Under the pieces are notes generated by a model, which did no database searches, was not told the origin of the DNA, and worked only from the letters and a program-made list of their open reading frames with translations. A stretch of DNA of 64,000 nucleotides from Leifsonia sp. Root112D2 (GTDB taxonomy: Bacteria > Actinomycetota > Actinomycetes > Actinomycetales > Microbacteriaceae), in the NCBI RefSeq assembly GCF_001424905.1, contig NZ_LMCU01000001.1:1977480-2041479 (forward strand), written 5' to 3'. This document shows, piece after piece, positions 57,495 through 64,000 of this stretch (positions are counted from its first letter, which is position 1; each line of letters begins with the position of its first letter). The position numbers and the translations under genes were made by a program.

Positions 57495-59125
57495 GATATC
57501 GCCTCGCTGTCATGGAGTGTGCGAGGGTGGCTGCCGGCCGACCGATGAGGCAGGCGCACCTCGAAGTGCCCGCCCGGTCCGGGTTCGATCGTGATGCTGC
57601 CGCCGAGCCGTCGCACGATTCGGTTGATCAGGGCGAGCCCCAGGCCTCGCCGGGCCTGCCCGCGTGGCGGCTTGGTGGAGTAACCGTCCACCAGCACGTC
57701 ATGAATGTGACCGGCCGGAATGCCGGGTCCATTGTCATGCACCTCGATGCGGATGTCATCGTTGCAGCTGAGCCGAATGACCACCTCGCGAGGCCCCGGC
57801 TGCTCCATCACGGCGTCGAAGGCGTTGTCGACCAGATTGCCCACGATGGTCAGCAACACCTGCGGATCCACATCGGCCTCCTCGAAGTGCGAGTCCTCCG
57901 AAAGGGTCAGCTGCACGTCGTGCTCGCCGGCGATGGCTATCTTCGCCATCAGCAGCGCTGCGAGCTCGGGCGGAGCCACTCGCGCGCGCAATTCGTCGTT
58001 CACCGATGACGGAGTATGCGAGATCTGGTTCAGATAGCCGGTCACCTGCTCGTATTCGCCGAGTTCGATAAGCCCTGAGATCACGAAGAGTCGGTTTGCA
58101 TACTCATGCTCCTGGGCGCGCAGCGCTTCGCTCAGGCCGCTGATCGCGCGAACCTCGCGAATCAGTGCTTCCGCCTCGGTTCTGTCACGCAGGGTGACGA
58201 CGGCACCGACATCCCTCCCGCCCAGCAACACCGGCATGCGGTTCACCACCAGAAGCGCCTCGTCGGTGAGAAGGCTGCTGTCGACGGCCGGTATGGCGCC
58301 GGTCAGCAGGTCTCGCAATCGACCTTCGGGCATGAATTCGTTCAGCGGGTGTCCGAGCACGGGTCCTTCGAGATTCAGCAGACGCCGGGCCTCACCGTTG
58401 AGTACCGTGATGCGGCCGTGTTCGTCGAAGCCGATCATGCCTTCCCGGATGCCGTGCAACATGGCTTCGCGTTCTTGCAGCAGCGCGGCGATCGAGGCCG
58501 GTTCCAGCCCGAAGGTGATGCGCTTGATGCGTCTGGCGAGAATGATCGATCCCAGTGCTCCGATCGCCAGCACGAGGGCGGAATAGCCCGCGATAAGGGC
58601 GATGTCGCGTGCGTGGTCGGCCGATTCTGCCACCTCGAGAATGCCGACCGACACCTCGCCGATGACGGTGCGGCTCGCGTTGAAGATCGGCGCTTTGCCG
58701 TTCGCCGAACGGCCCAGACTTCCCGGATCGATGCCGACGTGCGTCTTGCCGTCGAGCACCACCACCGGTTCCTCGAGCCGTTGACCGATCAGCGCGGGGT
58801 TCGGGTGCGAGAACCGAACGCCGTTCCGGTCGGTGATGACGACATAGCTTGCCCCTGTCGCGGTGCGCACCCGCTCGGCGAAGCCGCGGATGTCATGATG
58901 GGGATCGCCCGCCTCCAGTTCGGAGCTGATCTGCGGCATCTGTGCCACCGCGGATGCCACGGCAAGCGAACGCTGCTGGTACTGCTCATCGATCGTCTGC
59001 TGGCTGATCTGCGCGAAGACGACGGCGCCGATCGCGATGGTCACGGTGAGGATGCAGAGCACCCAGACCAGGATCTGCGTGGCCAGCGGCCAGGACCGCC
59101 AGCCGGCGAACGACAACCGTGTCAT
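57491..59125 (-). CDS. Sensor histidine kinase, CitA/DcuS-like
   Basis: A 544-residue membrane kinase. Two membrane helices (QILVWVLCILTVTIAIGAVV and DIALIAGYSALVLAIGALG) flank an outside sensor domain of about 140 residues, with YVVITDRNGVRFSHPNPALIG typical of the CitA/DcuS PAS-like fold. A cytoplasmic PAS domain follows. The transmitter has the phospho-acceptor His in RAQEHEYANRLFVISGL and ATP-binding boxes GNLVDNAFDAV, DNGPGIP and RGLGLALINRIV. It probably senses an extracellular carboxylate and signals to the regulator at 56826. Confidence 0.94.
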   Translation of the reverse strand: MTRLSFAGWRSWPLATQILVWVLCILTVTIAIGAVVFAQISQQTIDEQYQQRSLAVASAVAQMPQISSELEAGDPHHDIRGFAERVRTATGASYVVITDRNGVRFSHPNPALIGQRLEEPVVVLDGKTHVGIDPGSLGRSANGKAPIFNASRTVIGEVSVGILEVAESADHARDIALIAGYSALVLAIGALGSIILARRIKRITFGLEPASIAALLQEREAMLHGIREGMIGFDEHGRITVLNGEARRLLNLEGPVLGHPLNEFMPEGRLRDLLTGAIPAVDSSLLTDEALLVVNRMPVLLGGRDVGAVVTLRDRTEAEALIREVRAISGLSEALRAQEHEYANRLFVISGLIELGEYEQVTGYLNQISHTPSSVNDELRARVAPPELAALLMAKIAIAGEHDVQLTLSEDSHFEEADVDPQVLLTIVGNLVDNAFDAVMEQPGPREVVIRLSCNDDIRIEVHDNGPGIPAGHIHDVLVDGYSTKPPRGQARRGLGLALINRIVRRLGGSITIEPGPGGHFEVRLPHRSAGSHPRTLHDSEAIS

Positions 59126-59163
59126 CGCCTTTCCCGTCTCTTCGTGGAGTCATCGAAAGCATA

Positions 59164-59203
59164 ATCGACCGGCCCGCGCGGAAGCCCGCGCAGGCCGGTC
59201 GAT
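59164..59203 (-). terminator. Terminator-like hairpin after the binding-protein gene
   Basis: ATCGACCGGCC (59164-59174) pairs with GGCCGGTCGAT (59193-59203), and the centre pairs further through GCGCGG and CCCGCGC. On the minus strand the stem is followed by TATGCTTT, mildly T-rich. It separates the importer from the histidine kinase gene. Confidence 0.65.
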
Positions 59204-59258
59204 GTCGCCGCCGGGTCGGCCGGCTGCGGTCGTTGCCGAGGCGTCGACCGCCCGGTGT

Positions 59259-60359
59259 TCAGCCGTCCGCGCCGGCCGGCGTCGTCGTGATCGCGGTTCC
59301 CTCCAGCTTGTTTGCCGCCTGGGCGTACTTGTTGGAGAAAGTGCCGGAGATGCTGATCTTCGAAGTGTCGACACCGAGGGTCTTCTCCATGTTGAAGATC
59401 ACCTTCGGGCCGCCCGCGGGCATGATGCCGTCGGGCAGGAACTGTCCCTTGTCGGTGGACAGCCCGGCGATGTACTGGGCCTTGCTGATCGTCGCGTTCT
59501 GCACGAAATCGCTGGGTAGCTTGTTCGCGATGTCGGCCGCCGAGTGCGTGTCGATCCAGTGCATCGTGGCGACCAGGGCATCAACCACCTTCTGGGCGGC
59601 ATCCTGGTGAGACTTCACCCAGCTGGCCTGAGCCAGCAGTCCGGCCGCAGGCCAGTCCCCACCGAGAGCCTTGGTCGCACCGTCTGCGGTAGCGAGATCC
59701 ACGGCGGTGTAGGCGAGCTTCTTCGAGGTCAGCGCGCCAACCGTCGGCTGGGTTGTCACCACACAGTCGGCGGAGCCGCGCTGTATCGCCGCGATGGCCG
59801 TGGATCCGGCACCGACGGCGAGCGTGTGATACTGCGACTTCGCGATGCCGTGCTGGGATGCCAGGAACTGGGCCAGCTCGTCGGTTCCCGATCCGAGATC
59901 GGTGACCCCGATCGTCTTGCCCTTGAAGTCGGCTGCCGAGTGCACGCCGCTTTTCGTGCCGCACATCACCCGCTCACCCGGTGCGCCGGAGAGCTGCACC
60001 AGGTTGATGACATCCTTGCCCTTCGACTGGAAGTCGACCGTGTGGATGTACCAGGCACCGGCCATGTCCACCTGGCCGGATGCCATGGCGTCCTCGGCAC
60101 CGACCCCGCCGTTCTGCTCCGTCGACAGCTCGACGTTGACACCGTATTTCTTGTAGTAGCCCAGGTTCTGGGCGAGCTGGTACGGCAGGTAGATTTGCTT
60201 GTCGATACCGCCGACCATCATCTTGACGGTGGGGATGGGGACCTTGTTCCCGGCGTTGGTCGCGCTGCCGTTACTGCCGGTGCCGCTGCCGCTGCAGGCG
60301 GCGAGACCGAGCGACAGCGCTCCGGCGGCCACTACAGCGAACATCTTGCGTTTGTTCAT
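59259..60359 (-). CDS. NitT/TauT-type ABC substrate-binding lipoprotein
   Basis: A 366-residue lipoprotein with signal MNKRKMFAVVAAGALSLGLA and lipobox LAAC (Cys about residue 22). The mature part is of the NMT1/ThiY/SsuA class: IYLPYQLAQNLGYYKKYGVNVEL, then GKTIGVTDLGSGTDEL and VTTQPTVGALTSKKL. Such proteins bind nitrate, sulfonates, thiamine precursors or aromatic acids. The adjacent CitA-like sensor would suit a carboxylate or sulfonate. The ATG at 60359 has AAAGGA nine bases upstream and fits the lipoprotein signal; the longer in-frame upstream extension is not coding. It is the last gene of the importer operon. Confidence 0.92.
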   Translation of the reverse strand: MNKRKMFAVVAAGALSLGLAACSGSGTGSNGSATNAGNKVPIPTVKMMVGGIDKQIYLPYQLAQNLGYYKKYGVNVELSTEQNGGVGAEDAMASGQVDMAGAWYIHTVDFQSKGKDVINLVQLSGAPGERVMCGTKSGVHSAADFKGKTIGVTDLGSGTDELAQFLASQHGIAKSQYHTLAVGAGSTAIAAIQRGSADCVVTTQPTVGALTSKKLAYTAVDLATADGATKALGGDWPAAGLLAQASWVKSHQDAAQKVVDALVATMHWIDTHSAADIANKLPSDFVQNATISKAQYIAGLSTDKGQFLPDGIMPAGGPKVIFNMEKTLGVDTSKISISGTFSNKYAQAANKLEGTAITTTPAGADG

Positions 60360-60421
60360 GTGAGTGCATTCCTTTCGTTGATGCCGAGAAATTCGGCTGT
60401 TTCGTGGTGCAGATCGAGTGG

Positions 60422-61300
60422 TCAGATCCCCTGGATCTCCATCCGGTTCGGGGGCCTCCAGCGCAGCAGAACGCGCTCCAGCAGGGTGATGAGGTATTCG
60501 GCAACGAGTGTGACCACGGCGATGATCGCCATGCAGGCGAAGACCGTATCCGGGTCGAAGTTTCCGGAAGCCTGGGTGATGATGAGGCCGATGCCGTGCT
60601 GGGCGCCGAGCACCTCGGCCACCAGGGCGCCGATGATGGCGAAGCCGAACGCCGTGTGCATGCTGGCGATGATCCACGTCATCGCCGACGGGATGGTGAC
60701 GTGGCGGGCCACCTGCAGCGGTGAGGCGCCGAGCACCCGCACGTTCGCGACCAGGTTCTGGTCGACCTCGCGCACGCCCTGGAAGGCATTGAAGAAGACC
60801 ACGAAGAAGACCAGCACCGCGGCCAGCAGCACCTTCGGGAAGATGCCGAGGCCGAAGGCCACGACGAAGATCGCGCCGAGCAGGATGCGGGGGATCGAGT
60901 TGACGACCTTGATATACGGCCCGAACACCAACGCCAGATACCGGTTCGAGCCGAGCAGGATGCCGAAGATGATGCCGGCGGCCGTGCCGAGTATGAATCC
61001 GTAGAACGCCTCCTGCACGGTGTACCCCAGGTTCTCCCAAATGGAGCCGAATGCGGTGCCGACAGTGAAGAGTTTGATGAGGCTGTTCCAGATGCCCGAC
61101 GGCTGGCCGTAAAAGAACTTGTCGACCCAGCCGATCGCGGTGCACAGCTGCCATCCGCCGACCACGAATACGATCACGAGGGCGCGGCCGATCCAGATCC
61201 AGGTGGTGCGTCGGCTGCGGGCGCGTCGTGCCGTCGCCCGCAGTTCGGTCTCTTGAGGAACCGCGTACGCCCCGTTCACGTTTATCGTTGCCATGGTCAT
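60422..61300 (-). CDS. NitT/TauT-type ABC permease
   Basis: A 292-residue inner-membrane permease with about six hydrophobic segments, starting after a basic stretch (RARRSRRTTWIW). The coupling loop is NLVANVRVLGASPLQVARHV, and IPSAMTWIIASMHTAFGFAI is diagnostic of SsuC/TauC-type permeases. ATG 61300 overlaps the ATPase stop (ATGA). It forms the channel with the lipoprotein at 59259 and the ATPase at 61297. Confidence 0.93.
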   Translation of the reverse strand: MTMATINVNGAYAVPQETELRATARRARSRRTTWIWIGRALVIVFVVGGWQLCTAIGWVDKFFYGQPSGIWNSLIKLFTVGTAFGSIWENLGYTVQEAFYGFILGTAAGIIFGILLGSNRYLALVFGPYIKVVNSIPRILLGAIFVVAFGLGIFPKVLLAAVLVFFVVFFNAFQGVREVDQNLVANVRVLGASPLQVARHVTIPSAMTWIIASMHTAFGFAIIGALVAEVLGAQHGIGLIITQASGNFDPDTVFACMAIIAVVTLVAEYLITLLERVLLRWRPPNRMEIQGI

Positions 61301-62154
61301 GCTGCGATTCCTGTCGTTTGCTCGTATGCTCTGGTCACTTCTTCCTTGAGCGATGCCCAGATCTGTCCCTGAATCTCGAGGAAGCGCTTCTCATGGCGGA
61401 TCTCCTGGACGTCGCCGCGCGGTCGAGGCAGATCGATGTCGAACACGTTCTTCACCGTGCCGGGACTGCTGGTCATGATGACTACCCGGTCGGAGAGCGC
61501 TACCGCCTCATCCAGGTCGTGGGTGATGAAGAGCACCGATGGCCGCAATTGTTCCCACAGCTGGAGGAGCTCGGTCTGCATGATCGCCTTGGTCTGCACG
61601 TCGAGAGCTCCGAACGGCTCGTCCATGAGCAGCACGCGTGGGTTGTTGATCAGCGCCGCCGCCATCGCGACGCGCTTGCGCATGCCCCCGGAGAGCTGGT
61701 GAGGGTATCGGTCTTCGAAGCCGGCCAGGCCCACTCGGCGCAGCCAGTCCAGCGCGAGCTCGGTGGCTTCACGTTTCGGCGTGCCCAGCAGCGTCGGCCC
61801 GATCATGACGTTCGCCAGCACGGTCTTCCACGGGAACAACGCATCCGCCTGGAACATGTAACTGACGCCGTCGGTGACGCCGTCGACGAGCTGGCCGCCG
61901 ACCCGTACCGAGCCGCCGCTCGGGCGCTCGAGGCCGGAGACCTGGGCGAGGGTCGTGGACTTGCCACAGCCGGTTGGCCCGACTATCGCGCAGAACTGCC
62001 CGGGTTCGACCGTGAGCGTCACGTCGCGAATGGCGGTGAAGGGCTCGCCTTTCGGGGTGAGGAACCTCTTGGTCAGCTCGGAGATTTCGATACGTGCGGC
62101 GTCCTCGGCATCGTTTGATGCCACATCGGCGCGGCGGGGAGCGTGATCACTCAT
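61297..62154 (-). CDS. NitT/TauT-type ABC ATP-binding protein
   Basis: A 285-residue ATPase. Walker A is GPTGCGKSTTL, Q-loop FQADALFPW, signature LSGGMRKRVAMAAAL, Walker B VLLMDEPFGALD and switch ITHDLDEAV. FPWKTVLANVMIG after the Q-loop is typical of the NitT/TauT group. ATG 62154 has GAGAGG eight bases upstream; a start at 62190 would extend into the presumed control region. It is the first gene of the importer operon. Confidence 0.93.
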   Translation of the reverse strand: MSDHAPRRADVASNDAEDAARIEISELTKRFLTPKGEPFTAIRDVTLTVEPGQFCAIVGPTGCGKSTTLAQVSGLERPSGGSVRVGGQLVDGVTDGVSYMFQADALFPWKTVLANVMIGPTLLGTPKREATELALDWLRRVGLAGFEDRYPHQLSGGMRKRVAMAAALINNPRVLLMDEPFGALDVQTKAIMQTELLQLWEQLRPSVLFITHDLDEAVALSDRVVIMTSSPGTVKNVFDIDLPRPRGDVQEIRHEKRFLEIQGQIWASLKEEVTRAYEQTTGIAA

Positions 62155-62224
62155 GCGAAGACCTCTCTGTCTTTCAGTGCAAGTGATCACCTATCGTGCG
62201 GCACGGCTCATCGTCGTGTCTCGC

Positions 62225-62279
62225 TTGTGCGCCATAGTGGTCGTTGTGTGCGTTGACTCACGTTGTGTGCATTGTGTGC
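62225..62279. promoter_or_regulatory. Direct repeats at 19-base spacing upstream of the importer
   Basis: TTGTGCGC at 62225-62232 and TTGTGTGC at 62244-62251, 62263-62270 and 62272-62279 form three steps of 19, 19 and 9 bases. On the minus strand they read GCACACAA and lie 71-125 bases before the ATPase start. The regular spacing of about two helical turns suggests several regulator subunits bound on one DNA face. Confidence 0.5.
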
Positions 62280-62320
62280 ACGCGAGACCACGGTCGCTGG
62301 CTGAGTTCGCGGGAGACTGA

Positions 62321-64000
62321 TCAGCGGGCGGGCTCGATGTAGCGCATCCAGAGCCACGCAGCCAGGCTCACGCCGGCGAAGCCGACGCCGGCGCCGACGA
62401 GCAGAAGGCCGCCGCCACCGGAACGCCAGAGCGCGTCGACCGGCACGAGAAGCGCGAAGAACACCGTTCCTATCACGAGGCTGAGGCCGAGCCACACCGG
62501 TCGTGACCAGGCGAAGATCGCACGGCCGGCAAGTCTGCCGATCGGAACCAGGGAGACCGCGGCGGATCCGATCGAGATGATCGCCACCGCATTCGTGACC
62601 TCGGCCGCGAATCCGGCAACCGGGTTCGTCACGGCAGGGAGCATGGCCGTGAGCATCCAGGCGATCAGGCCGATTGCCGAGAGGCCCGCCAACTGGGTTG
62701 CTGCAAGGCGGCCGCGTGCGATGGTCGTTGCCGATTCGCTGACGGCCACGCCGAGCACCAGCCCGAACAACAGCGCAGGGCTCAGCTGTGTGAACCGAGA
62801 GAGCAGGGCGGTAAGCGCGACGAGAAACAGCGCACGCGGCGCAATAACGACGGATGCCGCGCCTGCACCCAGATGACCCGCACCCAGCATTCCGATCAAG
62901 GCCCACACGGCGTTGACCACGACAACGGCCATGGCGACGGCGGCCAGCAACCGCAGGTAGGCGGGTTGGTTGCTCGCGGAACTGGAGAGGGTGACCAGGG
63001 CGGCCGTGGCCACAAGAACGGTGGCTCCGACAAGCCAGCGCGGAGCCGCAGAAGTGCCGACCACGGACGGCAGCTCGGCGGACGATCGATTTCTTCCGAA
63101 GATGCCCGAGCGTGCTCGCATGCCGTTTCGTACGCGTGAGCGCGACAGCGCTCCGGCGAGCAGACGGGCAGGGAGGGCGAGCAGCAGCAACGCTACGACG
63201 GCGAGCAGCAGGGCGCGCAGCCAGCCGGGAAAGGCATCCGGCGCGATTGTCGGCGGGCTCGTGGAGGTATACGGAGTCGTCGCCAGCCACTCGGCGTTCG
63301 GACCGTCGAACTCTCCGCCGTTCGGGGGAATGACCCCGGGCGTGGGCGTCGGAGTCGGTGCTGGGGTGGCCGTATGGCTTGGGTCCGGCGCCGGTGCTAC
63401 CTGCGACGGCGGCGCGACACTGCCCGGAGCGTGAGTGCCGGGAGCGTGGCTGGGCGGCTGCGTCGGAGATTTCGGCGGCGTGGTCGCCGCCGTGAACGAG
63501 AGAGTGATGGCGCTGGCTCGACTGGGGTTTCCGACGGCATCGATCTGCAGCGCGGTGACGTCATAGGATCCCGCAGGCAGTCCCTTGCCGGTGCAACTCC
63601 AGTGGCCGCTCTTCACCGTCGCCTCGCAGATGCTGCTACTGCTGAACGGAGGTTTTTTCGTGACGCTGTCGATGTTCACGGTGGCGCCGTCTTCGCCCGT
63701 GCCCGAGAAGGTCACGCGCGGCGCTGCAACCGAGTGTGTGCCGTTGCGGGGCGAGGTGATCACCGGTGCCGCGGGGGGCGTCGAATCGATGACGATCTGG
63801 GCGGTTGCGCTCTTCTCGGAGGGCGACGACGCGAACGACGCGGTCTGGCTTGCGCTCACGGTGTAGCTGTCGCTCGGGAGGCCGGTGCCGTCGCTTTGGG
63901 TCAGAAAACATGCCCACACACCCGTGGCATTGGCCTGAACCGTGCACGAGGCGGCGGCGCCTGCGGTGACCGTCACCGTCGCATCCGGGTAGGCGCCGTT
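62321..64000 (-). CDS. Ig-like repeat surface protein with C-terminal membrane region (partial)
   Basis: The frame is open to the window edge, so the N-terminus lies beyond 64000; 559 residues are visible. It begins inside a bacterial Ig-like domain (SCTVQANATGVWACFLTQSD with Cys), followed by a second one (PPAAPVITSPRNGTHSVAAP, then SICEATVKSGHWSCTGKGLP). A Pro/Thr/Ser-rich linker of about 60 residues leads to a C-terminal half with about eight hydrophobic segments. The protein thus seems to display Ig-like repeats outside the cell from a multi-pass membrane base, perhaps for adhesion. The importer upstream on the same strand is not obviously related. Confidence 0.85.
   Translation of the reverse strand, partial: NGAYPDATVTVTAGAAASCTVQANATGVWACFLTQSDGTGLPSDSYTVSASQTASFASSPSEKSATAQIVIDSTPPAAPVITSPRNGTHSVAAPRVTFSGTGEDGATVNIDSVTKKPPFSSSSICEATVKSGHWSCTGKGLPAGSYDVTALQIDAVGNPSRASAITLSFTAATTPPKSPTQPPSHAPGTHAPGSVAPPSQVAPAPDPSHTATPAPTPTPTPGVIPPNGGEFDGPNAEWLATTPYTSTSPPTIAPDAFPGWLRALLLAVVALLLLALPARLLAGALSRSRVRNGMRARSGIFGRNRSSAELPSVVGTSAAPRWLVGATVLVATAALVTLSSSASNQPAYLRLLAAVAMAVVVVNAVWALIGMLGAGHLGAGAASVVIAPRALFLVALTALLSRFTQLSPALLFGLVLGVAVSESATTIARGRLAATQLAGLSAIGLIAWMLTAMLPAVTNPVAGFAAEVTNAVAIISIGSAAVSLVPIGRLAGRAIFAWSRPVWLGLSLVIGTVFFALLVPVDALWRSGGGGLLLVGAGVGFAGVSLAAWLWMRYIEPAR

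Noticed and set aside
60360..61154. N-terminal extension of the NitT/TauT binding protein by about 265 codons
   Set aside because: A clear lipoprotein signal and ribosome site mark the start at 60359, and the extension runs through the permease gene in another frame.
1..64000. CRISPR arrays, insertion sequences, prophage genes, replication origin
   Set aside because: No series of regularly spaced identical repeats, no transposase or phage proteins, and no DnaA-box cluster were found. The only tandem repeat (3517-3619) has two diverged units.

Overview
The window is high-GC actinobacterial DNA, most likely from a member of the Microbacteriaceae. The pointers are GTG starts, four-base ATGA/GTGA gene overlaps, strong GGAGG ribosome sites mixed with genes whose -10 box lies only 6-9 bases before the start codon, and the set of housekeeping genes. 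glmU-prs, rplY(L25/ctc)-pth-mfd, mazG and eno-ftsB-DUF501 occur here in the order known from other actinobacteria such as Mycobacterium tuberculosis. In this window that block is opened at three places by accessory genes.

Layout. 0-3.4 kb: end of a membrane protein, a truncated SDR remnant, an SDR oxidoreductase divergent from a TetR regulator, a MarR regulator and a HAD phosphatase. 3.4-6.0 kb: tRNA-Gln, unusual hairpins and tandem repeats, then glmU-prs. 6.1-9.7 kb (minus strand): gnd, a formylglycine-generating-enzyme homologue with a His-rich N-terminus, two small DUF202 membrane proteins and a small anchored protein. 9.9-29.2 kb: a carbohydrate and sugar-acid catabolic island with two sugar isomerase/epimerase-like TIM barrels, two Gfo/Idh/MocA dehydrogenases, a GH3 enzyme, a Dpp-type ABC importer with a permease-ATPase fusion, a LacI regulator, uxaC, uxuB, a GPH symporter, a mannonate-dehydratase-type enolase-superfamily enzyme and a gluconokinase. 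Six copies of one LacI-type palindrome (TGGCAACCGGTTGCCA-like) precede these units and tie them into one probable regulon. 29.2-35.7 kb: a FadR/UxuR-like GntR regulator, a CUT1 sugar ABC importer, galactonate dehydratase, a KDPG/KDPGal-type aldolase and a second gluconokinase-like enzyme.

35.7-40.8 kb returns to housekeeping: L25 behind a three-tier structured leader, pth and mfd. 40.8-44.0 kb holds a YtrA-type GntR with its palindromic operator, a DUF1648/DUF5808 membrane protein, nhaA and a VOC protein. 44.1-51.2 kb holds mazG, an ABC exporter with a DUF4232-like partner, a DHA2 drug exporter and hisS. 51.3-56.5 kb holds eno, an FtsB/DivIC-like protein, a DUF501 protein, a membrane-anchored subtilase and a type II NADH dehydrogenase, followed by a tRNA with anticodon UAA and a short variable loop. 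56.8-64.0 kb (minus strand) holds a CitA/DcuS-like two-component pair, a NitT/TauT-type ABC importer with 19-base-spaced repeats upstream, and the end of a large Ig-like surface protein that runs off the window.

How the genes work together. The island encodes uptake of glycosides or sugar acids by three transport systems and oxidation, cleavage or isomerisation to uronate and aldonate intermediates. UxaC, UxuB and the mannonate dehydratase lead to 2-keto-3-deoxygluconate. The galactonate branch leads to its galacto epimer. The aldolase and Gnd connect these routes to central metabolism. No PfkB-type 2-keto-3-deoxygluconate kinase is present, while two GntK-like kinases sit where it would be expected. 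I found no CRISPR array, insertion sequence, phage gene or origin of replication.
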